Below, in pieces: positions 1-6,303 of a stretch of 14,529 nt of DNA. Under the pieces are notes generated by a model. The model searched no databases. It had not been told where the DNA came from and worked only from the letters and a program-made list of their open reading frames with translations. Within the stretch, counting starts at the first letter, position 1. Each line of letters starts with the position of its first letter. Source of the stretch: Bog-159 sp049514955 (GTDB lineage Bacteria > Acidobacteriota > Terriglobia > Bryobacterales > Bryobacteraceae); NCBI GenBank assembly GCA_049514955.1, contig JBEKUO010000116.1:1-14529 (forward strand), written 5' to 3'. A program made the translations under genes and the position numbers.

Positions 1-570
1 TTCGCCCGCGTCATTGGATTGTGCGGCGCCTGCGCTTTCCATCGCGCGCTTGCTGCCGCGCGAGGAACGGCGCACTGCTACGGAAACGTTCGCCATGGGA
101 ACGCCGTCGGCATCCAGCACGACTCCCGAGACGACCGCTTGGGGAGTGAGGCGCACAGCGATGTCCTTGAGTTGTTCGCCTGCGGCCAAGGTGAGCACCA
201 TCTTGTTCCAGGCGAGCGATACAAAGCCTGTTCGCTCGGCTTCGACGCGATATTGTCCAGCTTCCAGGCCGGAAAATGAGAATCGGCCTTTTCGATCGGT
301 GGCGGAGGAGACGCGCGAGCCATCGGAGCCGGCGAGCTTGACCTGGGCCCCGGCCAGCGGCGCGTCCGTGCGTTGATTCAGGACCTGGCCTTCGACGGAG
401 GACTTGTCAGAGGGGAGCGCTCCTTGAGAGGCTGCGATCGCAGGCGGAACCTCCTGCGCCACCAAAACACACCCTGTGTTTGCAATGGTGAGGAAGGCGG
501 TTTCGCCTGCCACTGTCTGCGCCGCTAGGTGCGCGACAGCCAGCGGAAAAAGGAACCATCGGCAAAACAT
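1..570 (-). CDS. Exported carboxypeptidase-regulatory-like domain protein (C-terminus beyond window)
   Basis: The reading frame is open from an ATG at 570 to the left edge (190 codons, no stop), so the gene is partial. The N-terminus (MFCRWFLFPLAVAHLAAQ) is hydrophobic and looks like a signal peptide. From about residue 63 the pattern SVEGQVLNQRTDAPLAGAQV, followed by TDRKGRFSFSGLEAGQYRV, is the classic carboxypeptidase regulatory-like (CarbopepD_reg / transthyretin-like) beta-sandwich. A second unit starts near VVSGVVLDADGVPMANVSV. Such domains sit in large exported or outer-membrane-associated proteins that are expanded in Acidobacteriota; their ligand is usually unknown. A GAGAG stretch just upstream of the ATG can serve as ribosome binding site. 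The gene follows ptuB in the same direction after about 100 bases, but its function gives no reason to link it to the Septu cassette. Family call is firm; the role is unknown. Confidence 0.8.
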   Translation of the reverse strand, partial: MFCRWFLFPLAVAHLAAQTVAGETAFLTIANTGCVLVAQEVPPAIAASQGALPSDKSSVEGQVLNQRTDAPLAGAQVKLAGSDGSRVSSATDRKGRFSFSGLEAGQYRVEAERTGFVSLAWNKMVLTLAAGEQLKDIAVRLTPQAVVSGVVLDADGVPMANVSVAVRRSSRGSKRAMESAGAAQSNDAGE

Positions 571-645
571 GCTACTCTCATTGTCGCTCCGTCGGCCGGG
601 GCCAGGTCGAGGGACTTTGCTGCTGAGGTGTCGGTTTCAGAGCGC

Positions 646-662
646 TTCGGCAGCTTGCCGAA
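646..662. repeat. Short perfect inverted repeat after ptuB
   Basis: TTCGGCA, a 3-base loop, then TGCCGAA forms a 7-bp stem 13 bases after the ptuB stop codon. There is no T-tract on either strand, so it is at best a weak or Rho-assisted terminator or transcript-end stabiliser for the Septu operon. It also lies upstream of the exported protein that starts at 570. Confidence 0.4.
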
Positions 663-674
663 CCAGGGTTCGCG

Positions 675-1310
675 TTAGGGCCGCGATAGCCGCTTTCGCA
701 GCCAGTAAACGACGACTTGACAATAAGGTCGAAGGTCGCCGACTGTCGATTCACCGTTCCACTCTTGAAGCAACTTCTCCCAGGCTGTTCGCTCCAATTG
801 GCCCCGCTTCGCCAACAGTTCCTTAAGCGCGTCCAGAGCCGCAATACGGTTGTTCATTAGGAACGGCAAGTTGAGGTTCGGCACATCGTTGAGTTCGGCG
901 TCGAATGCCTGATCGCGCGATACAATTCGTCCATCGCCCGGAAACCGGACCAGATCTTCGACGTGATGCGTCGGGTTTGCCGGATTTCGCGAGAGGTCCC
1001 GATCTCCTTTCCGCGTATCGCAGTGCTGATCCCTGCCGGGCGCACCTTCATTTCCCATGCATACGCCGAGCAAGTTGGAATAATCAAGCTGCTCGGCATT
1101 GTAGTTGTTCTGGCAGTGCCAATGCTCGATCTTCATCGCGTCACGTTCCGCGCGAATCCGCGAGAGGCAATAACAGCAAAGCCCTCGCTGCTCCTTCACG
1201 ATGCAGCTTCTCAGCGTATCTTTGTCGCGGTAGCCGTCGTAGTCCGTGCCCGCAGATAAACGATACTCGGTAAGGCTGGCTGGCTCTCGACCCTTCAGGA
1301 TCTGCCTCAT
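675..1310 (-). CDS. ptuB: PtuB, HNH endonuclease of a Septu-type defence system (TIGR02646-like)
   Basis: This 211-residue protein matches the TIGR02646 / PtuB family, HNH nucleases found in Septu systems and with some retrons. It opens with MRQILKGREPASLTEYR. The zinc-binding and catalytic landmarks are in order: LCCYC (44-48, a CxxC knuckle), KIEHW (60-64, the HNH histidine), DYSNLLGVC (76-84) and HCDTRKGD (96-103). The LNLN-like segment NLNLPFL near 145-151 is also a family hallmark. The start codon lies inside the stop of the upstream ATPase gene (ATGA overlap), so the two are translationally coupled. In characterised Septu systems the nuclease is assembled on the ATPase and degrades nucleic acid on phage infection. 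No key residue appears to be missing and the length is normal, so I infer an intact effector. No reverse transcriptase is nearby, so it is not a retron module. Confidence 0.88.
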   Translation of the reverse strand: MRQILKGREPASLTEYRLSAGTDYDGYRDKDTLRSCIVKEQRGLCCYCLSRIRAERDAMKIEHWHCQNNYNAEQLDYSNLLGVCMGNEGAPGRDQHCDTRKGDRDLSRNPANPTHHVEDLVRFPGDGRIVSRDQAFDAELNDVPNLNLPFLMNNRIAALDALKELLAKRGQLERTAWEKLLQEWNGESTVGDLRPYCQVVVYWLRKRLSRP

Positions 1311-2581
1311 ACCTTGGATTCCAGAAACGCCATCAGCGCGCGCGCCCGTGTCACTTCCGGGTCATCCGGTCCGAGTTTCGTCTCCACGTCGGCCAGCACG
1401 CGCCTCGCCCCATCGAAGTCCTCGTCATCGATCAATCTGAACAACCCTGTCAAGAGATTTTCGACGGACTGATCTCGGGATTTAGCGCCCATTACCTCTT
1501 CAAGGACGCGGCTGGAATCAATGCCAAACGAACGTGGAGGTGTCGTGGCCTCACCGCCGTCCAGTAGGGTGATCTCATCGGGTTGAGCCTCACCCACTAA
1601 CTGTGGTGAATGGGTCGTTGCGATGAACTGAATGGATGGAAAGGTGGTTTTCAGGTCACGAATCACGCGGCGCTGCCACTTAGGATGGAGGTGTAGGTCT
1701 AGCTCATCAACTGTGACGACACCTGGCGTGTCCCGCAGCGCGGCATTCGCCAGATGAGGATTGAGTATGGCAGCTCTGGATGCCAGATCTCCCACAAGCG
1801 AGAGCATGATGCGCTGTCCGTCGCTCAAGTTCTTGAAAAGCTGAGGCCCGTGCTCATCCAGTAAGACAACCAGATCCTTGTACCGGCCGTCGTAATAAAG
1901 AGACTTGGCGCCCTCCACGCACATCGTAATGGCACTCTTTACGACGCCGAGCGCAATGGTGTCTTGCTTTGTTTGCAGAGAGACCGTACTCTGATCCCGA
2001 ATCCAATCAATCAGTTTTGTTTCCTGGATTGTGAAGCCTACACAGTCGCGGTAGCCATCTAATCGCGATGGCCCACGACTTGTGCCATTTGCCGCACCGT
2101 TGGGTTTGCGGTGAACTGTCTCATACCACAATCGCTCTGTACCGTAGCTACAGATGAGCGGAAGTGTGATCTCCCCTCCGGCTCTGACGCGACGCTCGGC
2201 TTCGCTGGCTACCTCGCTGACCGGCTTGGCGGTCACCGTAGAGGTTCGACCGCCCTCGCGTCGCAGTTCCCTGGCCCAACTTATCCGCTTCCCCATTACA
2301 ACGCCCGTACATTCGATCCGCGAGGGAAATTGCTTTTCAAAGGTGCAACTATCCAGATGGGCGTGCGCCGCGACTCGGACTTCCTCGGGGCTGATGCCCG
2401 GACTACTCCCAAATCCGCGAAGGCCGAGGAACCAACTGCCGACTGCGACAGCAAGGGCATCGAGCACCGAGGTCTTCCCCGTGGCGTTATCACCGACGAG
2501 CAGATTGAAGCGTGGATTGAATCTGAATATACGGTGCGCAAAACCGTTAAAATTCTCGATCACGAGATGGTCAATCCGCAT
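1307..2581 (-). CDS. ptuA: PtuA, AAA/ABC-type ATPase of a Septu-type defence system
   Basis: This 424-residue P-loop ATPase of the AAA_21 / OLD-SMC-like class begins MRIDHLVIENFNGF, the typical recF/SMC-like N-terminus. Motifs are complete: Walker A GDNATGKTS (30-38), ABC signature-like LSDGQR (252-257), Walker B followed by the D-loop region in VVTVDELDLHLHP (288-300), and the switch histidine in ATTHSPQ (321-327). The C-terminal 70 residues are acidic and helical. A GAGG sequence 7 bases before the ATG at 2581 supports that start. The gene overlaps ptuB by ATGA. In known Septu systems PtuA binds ATP, senses infection by an unclear trigger and controls the HNH nuclease PtuB. Base composition in this gene is less GC-rich than in uppS or the exported proteins either side, in keeping with horizontal gain. 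ATPase call is certain; the Septu assignment rests on the partner. Confidence 0.88.
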   Translation of the reverse strand: MRIDHLVIENFNGFAHRIFRFNPRFNLLVGDNATGKTSVLDALAVAVGSWFLGLRGFGSSPGISPEEVRVAAHAHLDSCTFEKQFPSRIECTGVVMGKRISWARELRREGGRTSTVTAKPVSEVASEAERRVRAGGEITLPLICSYGTERLWYETVHRKPNGAANGTSRGPSRLDGYRDCVGFTIQETKLIDWIRDQSTVSLQTKQDTIALGVVKSAITMCVEGAKSLYYDGRYKDLVVLLDEHGPQLFKNLSDGQRIMLSLVGDLASRAAILNPHLANAALRDTPGVVTVDELDLHLHPKWQRRVIRDLKTTFPSIQFIATTHSPQLVGEAQPDEITLLDGGEATTPPRSFGIDSSRVLEEVMGAKSRDQSVENLLTGLFRLIDDEDFDGARRVLADVETKLGPDDPEVTRARALMAFLESKV

Positions 2582-2762
2582 TTGTGATCCTCATCTGGCC
2601 GTCGGTCATTAGCTTACCGAATTGAGGCCGCTCGCGGCTAGTGCGACCGCCCAGACTCGGGATCGAACGCTACGGAAGCATTAGGCCTTTATTCCGCAGA
2701 TTTATGGTTCGACAAATGGAAGCCGTCAGCATAGCTTGAGGAACTGTTGAAATGCGGAGTCC
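2582..2762. other. Intergenic region upstream of the Septu cassette
   Basis: These 181 bases separate the uppS stop from the ptuA start and should hold the Septu promoter. I see no convincing -35/-10 pair. A GC-rich palindrome (GCCGC, two bases, GCGGC) lies near 2625. A GTTCGATCC word on the minus strand resembles a tRNA T-loop but lacks pairing stems. Confidence 0.4.
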
Positions 2763-3509
2763 CTAGTCGAGCCAGGCGCTGGAGGCTTTGGCGCTGCCGT
2801 TCCCATTGCCGGGCCAAATGCCCGCGGGTACCGCGCCGAAGCGCCGCTGGCGGGTGTGAAACTGGCGGACCGCGGCTTCCAGGTCGGGGGCATCGAAGTC
2901 CGGCCACATGCGCCGGGAGAAGATCAACTCCGCATACGCGCATTCCCACAACAGGAAATCGCTGAGCCGCTGCTCGCCGCCGGTGCGAACCAGCAGATCC
3001 ACGGGCGGGCCCAACTGCTCCTCGAGGCACTCGCGGCAGACCAGGCCAGCCTGGGCTGTCTGGCGCACTGCCTCGGTGATGGCCTCGCGTCCGGAGTAAT
3101 CCACGGCGATGCGGAGGTGCAGCTTGCGTCCGCCGGCGGTGGCGCTCTCGGCCTGCCGGATGGCGTCGGCCAGTTCGGCGTCCAGGCGGTCGCGCCGGCC
3201 GATCACTTCCATGCGCACGCCGTTCTCCAGGCAGCGGTTGGTCTCCGAGCGGACATGCTCCGCGAGAAGCTGCATCAGGCCGGAGACTTCGTCCGGGGGC
3301 CGCTGCCAATTATCCGACGAAAAAGCGAACAGCGTCAGGATGCCGATACCGAGGTCCGGCGCGGCTTCCACGGTGCGCCGCACGGCAGCGGCGCCGGCGC
3401 GGTGTCCGGCCAAGCGCGGCAACCCGCGCGCCAGGGCCCACCGCCCGTTACCATCCATGATGATGGCGGCATGCAGCCGCTTTGATTCACTAAGAGTACT
3501 TTGTATCAT
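2763..3509 (-). CDS. uppS: Undecaprenyl diphosphate synthase (cis-prenyltransferase)
   Basis: This 248-residue enzyme condenses farnesyl diphosphate with isopentenyl diphosphate units to make the C55 lipid carrier for peptidoglycan and other wall polymers. It acts at the cytoplasmic face of the membrane. All UPP synthase signatures are present: IMDGNGRWA (17-25, catalytic Asp19), GHRAGA (35-40), FAFSSDNWQRP (61-71), DYSGRE (137-142) and RTGGEQRLSDFLLWE (175-189), then AYAELIF and MWPDF. Length is normal. The C-terminal tail (about 230-248) is Gly/Ser-rich and looks dispensable. The ATG at 3509 is preceded by an AGGG. The gene lies 54 bases after a winged-helix regulator gene on the same strand rather than in the common frr-uppS-cdsA cluster, so it may be a second copy or a displaced one. 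An AGTACT-type palindrome overlaps its start codon and could be an operator. Enzyme identity is firm. Confidence 0.93.
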   Translation of the reverse strand: MIQSTLSESKRLHAAIIMDGNGRWALARGLPRLAGHRAGAAAVRRTVEAAPDLGIGILTLFAFSSDNWQRPPDEVSGLMQLLAEHVRSETNRCLENGVRMEVIGRRDRLDAELADAIRQAESATAGGRKLHLRIAVDYSGREAITEAVRQTAQAGLVCRECLEEQLGPPVDLLVRTGGEQRLSDFLLWECAYAELIFSRRMWPDFDAPDLEAAVRQFHTRQRRFGAVPAGIWPGNGNGSAKASSAWLD

Positions 3510-3517
3510 AAAGCATT
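3495..3517. promoter_or_regulatory. Candidate operator over the uppS start codon
   Basis: AGTACTTTG, five bases, then TAAAGCATT is an imperfect palindrome (6 of 9 positions symmetric) that covers the uppS ATG at 3507-3509. It resembles the site at the head of the regulator's own operon, so the winged-helix protein could also control uppS. Confidence 0.25.
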
Positions 3518-3563
3518 AATCCCTGAAGGGCGCTGCGGTCCGGGCAATGCCCGGCCGTGAGAA

Positions 3564-3920
3564 CTAGCGCAGAGTGTCGATGAGGGCCTCCATGTGGTCG
3601 AGGTAACGCTCCAGCGCGCGGCGCCCAACGGCGGTGAGGCGATACTCGGTCTTCGGCAACCGATTCTCGAACGACTTGGTGCAGGCGATGTACTGGGCGT
3701 CCTCAAGCTTGCGCGCGTGTACGCTCAGGTTGCCGTCGGTAGTTTCCAGCAGCTTCTTGAGCTCGTTGAAGGTCAGCGTTTCGTTGACCGCCAGCGCGCT
3801 CAGGATTCCGAGGCGCAGGCGCTCATGAATGAGGCGGTCCAGTTGAGGGGCTCCGCCCAGGATCGCAGTAGGTCTTGTTTTCTTGTCCCGCTCGCGTGCG
3901 AGCGCGTTTTGCTTAGCCAC
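3564..3920 (-). CDS. Winged-helix transcriptional regulator (HTH_27/HTH_34-like)
   Basis: This 118-residue protein has a basic N-terminal tail (1-25) followed by a winged helix-turn-helix at about 30-110. HERLRLGILSALAVNETLTF is helix 1-2, NELKKLLETTDGNLSVHARK is the recognition region, and the KSFENRLPKTEYRLT segment is the wing; GRRALERYLDHMEALI is the C-terminal dimerisation helix. This is the small MarR/ArsR-related family that Acidobacteriota pair with a multi-pass membrane protein. The start is GTG at 3920, 8 bases inside the end of the membrane-protein gene, with a GGTGA-type ribosome site in that gene's last codons, so the two are translationally coupled. It probably represses its own operon, and perhaps uppS, through the AGTACTTT-type palindromes at 4562-4584 and 3495-3517. 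The ligand is unknown. Confidence 0.85.
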   Translation of the reverse strand: MAKQNALARERDKKTRPTAILGGAPQLDRLIHERLRLGILSALAVNETLTFNELKKLLETTDGNLSVHARKLEDAQYIACTKSFENRLPKTEYRLTAVGRRALERYLDHMEALIDTLR

Positions 3921-4527
3921 CGTATTTCACCGTAATCAAGATGCCAAATAAAATATGAAAGCCGCCAAATCCGCCCGCCAGGAAAGCGTTGCCCCAATCG
4001 GGCGGCGCCAACAGGGCCCAGGAGCCGAGGGCCATGAAGCAAATGCCCATGACCGGGACCACCTTCACGGACGCCGCTCCGCCGCACAACACGCCGGCGC
4101 CGTACAACAACAACCAGATGCCAGGGAGCGGCGCCAGCACGCCTGCGCGGTAGAGCACCAGGGTCAGCATCGCGCCAGCCAGCAAAGGCGGGGCAAAGCC
4201 CACCAGGAATTTGCGGCCGGGTCCCGAGAGTAGCGGCAACTTCACTTTGTGCGCTTTTCGCGCTGCCGCGGCGACTCCGATGAGGCACGCTAGCACCGCC
4301 TCACCCAGCCAGGTCGCGAGCCAGGCATCCGCGTTCCACATGCGCCGGGCCAGAGCCGCCACGCCCAGAGCGGTGCAGCCGAGCAGGATGCCGCCCACGC
4401 CGGGCACGGCCGTGAACGAGCCAGCCCGCTCCATCGTGGAGCGGATGTACTTCAGGTTATCGATGGCGTGCGCGTGCAAGGCGACCGGCTCGGCGAGGGC
4501 GGGCCTTATGGGGCGAACAATGGCCAC
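3913..4527 (-). CDS. Multi-pass membrane protein coupled to a winged-helix regulator
   Basis: A 204-residue integral membrane protein if read from the GTG at 4527. An ATG at 4563 in the same frame would add 12 residues, but that extension is itself the -35/-10 promoter (TTGCAA, 18 bases, TATAAT), so I prefer the GTG, which falls 7 bases after the -10 box and would make the message leaderless. Counting from the GTG, a soluble start containing NLKYIRSTMERAGSFTAVPG leads into five or six hydrophobic segments at roughly 38-62, 72-90, 108-128, 130-154, 158-176 and 186-202. The conserved YIRSTMERAGSFTAVPGVGG lead-in is, as I recall it, typical of acidobacterial proteins paired with winged-helix regulators. 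No catalytic motif is visible. It may sense or transport a ligand for the regulator; that is inference. It ends KYGG and overlaps the regulator by 8 bases. Confidence 0.75.
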   Translation of the reverse strand: MAIVRPIRPALAEPVALHAHAIDNLKYIRSTMERAGSFTAVPGVGGILLGCTALGVAALARRMWNADAWLATWLGEAVLACLIGVAAAARKAHKVKLPLLSGPGRKFLVGFAPPLLAGAMLTLVLYRAGVLAPLPGIWLLLYGAGVLCGGAASVKVVPVMGICFMALGSWALLAPPDWGNAFLAGGFGGFHILFGILITVKYGG

Positions 4528-4533
4528 GAAGAG

Positions 4534-4563
4534 ATTATAGGACGAATGCGCGTTCGGTTGCAA
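4534..4563 (-). promoter_or_regulatory. Sigma70-type promoter for the membrane protein / regulator / uppS operon
   Basis: On the minus strand TTGCAA (4558-4563) is followed after 18 bases by a consensus TATAAT (4534-4539). Six bases separate the -10 from GTG at 4527, so the predicted transcription start coincides with the start codon. Confidence 0.6.
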
Positions 4564-4584
4564 GTACTTTTTGGCGCAAAGTTA
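4562..4584. promoter_or_regulatory. Candidate operator, imperfect AGTACTTT palindrome
   Basis: AAGTACTTT, a 7-base spacer, then AAAGTTA forms an imperfect inverted repeat that touches the -35 box of the membrane-protein operon. Similar AGTACTT sites lie at the uppS start (3495-3517) and at 11653-11670. Placement over a promoter suits a repressor site for the winged-helix protein, but the match is partial. Confidence 0.35.
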
Positions 4585-4586
4585 GA

Positions 4587-4633
4587 GGGCCGGCAGGAGT
4601 GCCGGCCCGGCAGGCAAGAGTGCCTGCGCCACC
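4587..4633. repeat. Tandem REP-like hairpins with purine tetraloops
   Basis: Two adjoining perfect hairpins: a 9-bp stem (4587-4595 with 4600-4608, GGGCCGGCA/TGCCGGCCC) around GGAG, and a 7-bp stem (4610-4616 with 4621-4627, GCAGGCA/TGCCTGC) around AGAG, followed by GCCACC. They begin a few bases after the stop of the exported-protein gene read on the minus strand. There is no T-tract, so they look more like an interspersed repeat family that may double as a transcript-end stabiliser than a classical terminator. Confidence 0.7.
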
Positions 4634-4635
4634 TA

Positions 4636-6192
4636 CTATTTGAATTGGATGGTGGATTCGCCGGAATACTTGTGGTAGTTCCGGAAATCGATGGCGTTGC
4701 GGCTGCAGACGTCCGTTCCGCGGTCGCAGGCGAGCGTTTCGGCGTGCACCGGCACCAGGAACTGCAGCTCGGAGAACCGGACGAATTCGTAATCCGTGGC
4801 CATCTCCACTTTGTCGGCCGGAAAAGCTTCCGGCATGTGGGTCGCCTGCATTTCAATCCGCAGTACGCGCTTGGTTTCCTTGTCGATCCATACGGAACCC
4901 TTGTAGGACGGCGTCACCAGTTGCGAAGCCACCATGATTCTCCAGTGGGAATGCTCGCGCTCCACCGAGAAATCGTAGAGCATGGCGGTGCGCCCGCCGG
5001 ATCGGGACTCCCGGCGATACTCGAAATCCGCAGCCGTGGCCGGCGAGAAAACATCCGCCAAAACGGTGCCGAATTCTCCGGTAGACCACGATCCGGGCAA
5101 ATCCTCTATGTTCTTCTTGGTCAGCTTGCCGTTGACGGCCACATCGCGGTAGCTCTCGCGCCGGTCTTCATAGACCAGCGCCATGGAGACCACGTCGAGC
5201 GGCTGCCAGCTCACCACATTTGAGGAACTCTGGTAACGGGTCATGAACTCCTGGCAAACGTAGTTGGGCAGAGTCTCGAGAAATGAGCCGGCGGCTTCCC
5301 GCGCTTTTTCCAGGGCCACTTCCTCGGGCCTTCGCGTGTCGGGAGCCGGCGCGTGGTAAGCTGCCGCGGCCGGTTGGCTGTCGTCGGTGGCCGGCGCCTG
5401 GTTCCTGGCCGACAGCTCGGGCCGGGACGTCTGGGCGGCGGGCGGAGCGTCGGCCTGCTTATGGACAACAGCCTTGCCGCCGTGTTTCAAGACCGGCGGA
5501 CCTTCATCGTCCGCATCGATCTTCACCGCCGGGACTTGTTCCTTCACGGGAGCGTTGAGATCGGCTGGGTTTGGATCGTCGTGTGGGGCTTCCGCAGGCT
5601 GCGCGCCTTGCGGCGCCGATGCAGTCTGCGGCGCGGGCGAGGCTGGCGCCGCAGGGGCTGAAGACTGGGCGTTTTTGGGGGCTTCGGCTGTCGAATCGTC
5701 GCGGTGCAGAACGGGCCGGTCGCTATCGGCGGAAGGTTTCGCGAGCGAAGTCTCGACCGGTTCCGCGGCACGCCGACGCTCCGCCGCGGTGCCATCCTCC
5801 TGCCAGCTTACGTTTACCGCCGTAAGGAATCCTTGGTCGTCCTCGCTGGCCTCGACTTCGACGTGGTCGCCGGCTCGCAATTCGGCAGGCTTGATGTCGT
5901 GGCCTTCCTTCAAGAATTTCGTGCCGTCGGTGCGCTTGAAATTTAGAATGCGGGTATCCTCGGCTTCCAGGACCACTTGATCCTTTTCGATGCGGCGCAG
6001 CATCCCCGAGACGGTCTGCAACTCGACTTTGTCCTTGTCCTTCTTGTGGCGGCGCGGGACGGGAATACCGAGTCCACCGTTGTTTGGGGGATACTGGCCC
6101 GGATAACCGCCGGGATTCCCGATTTGGGCCGGCAGGGGGGCTTGTACGATCAGGAGAAGCAAGCCGAGCCAATAGAGACGAGGTACACGCAT
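4636..6192 (-). CDS. Exported protein of unknown function with Pro/Ala-rich linker
   Basis: This 518-residue protein starts with a clear signal peptide (MRVPRLYWLGLLLLIVQAPLPAQ, cleavage likely near 23). A Gly/Pro-rich stretch follows, then a small domain at about 55-130 (VSGMLRRIEKDQVVLEAEDT, FLKEGHDIKPAELRAGDHVEV) that resembles the DUF5666-type OB-like folds of exported proteins. Residues 131-290 are a low-complexity Pro/Ala/Asp linker. The C-terminal 220 residues form a separate domain beginning LPNYVCQEFMTRYQ and containing GSVWIDKETKRVLRIEM and PVHAETLACDRG. I recall LPNYxC-type starts from acidobacterial exported proteins, sometimes next to VWFA-related ones. The beta-rich WIDKET region is reminiscent of lipoprotein-sorting (LolA-like) folds, but this is only a guess. 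The ATG at 6192 has only a weak ribosome site. It lies 90 bases after the TIR gene; no functional link is evident. Confidence 0.8.
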   Translation of the reverse strand: MRVPRLYWLGLLLLIVQAPLPAQIGNPGGYPGQYPPNNGGLGIPVPRRHKKDKDKVELQTVSGMLRRIEKDQVVLEAEDTRILNFKRTDGTKFLKEGHDIKPAELRAGDHVEVEASEDDQGFLTAVNVSWQEDGTAAERRRAAEPVETSLAKPSADSDRPVLHRDDSTAEAPKNAQSSAPAAPASPAPQTASAPQGAQPAEAPHDDPNPADLNAPVKEQVPAVKIDADDEGPPVLKHGGKAVVHKQADAPPAAQTSRPELSARNQAPATDDSQPAAAAYHAPAPDTRRPEEVALEKAREAAGSFLETLPNYVCQEFMTRYQSSSNVVSWQPLDVVSMALVYEDRRESYRDVAVNGKLTKKNIEDLPGSWSTGEFGTVLADVFSPATAADFEYRRESRSGGRTAMLYDFSVEREHSHWRIMVASQLVTPSYKGSVWIDKETKRVLRIEMQATHMPEAFPADKVEMATDYEFVRFSELQFLVPVHAETLACDRGTDVCSRNAIDFRNYHKYSGESTIQFK

Positions 6193-6275
6193 CTTATCTA
6201 CCAGGATATCCGGTTGGAAGGTGGGACGCGGCGGCCGGGCCAGGGGTTACGCGCGGCTTGCCTTCGCGCCGGGGG

Positions 6276-6303
6276 CTGGTGGTCAGTGCCTGGTGGCTGG
6301 TGG
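6276..6303. repeat. CTGGTGG triplicated simple repeat at the TIR gene 3' end
   Basis: The heptamer CTGGTGG occurs at 6276-6282, 6290-6296 and 6297-6303. It covers the last codons of the TIR gene and its stop, so the protein's non-conserved tail (PPATRH) may be encoded by repeat DNA. Confidence 0.55.

Noticed and set aside
2640..2700. tRNA-like words on the minus strand (GTTCGATCC preceded by CCGTAGC and CCTAAT)
   Set aside because: The T-stem does not pair, there is no CCA or matching acceptor, and the D-arm half is absent; at most a decayed relic.
675..2762. Possible retron, since the PtuA/PtuB type occurs in retron systems
   Set aside because: No reverse transcriptase frame or YADD motif lies on either side.
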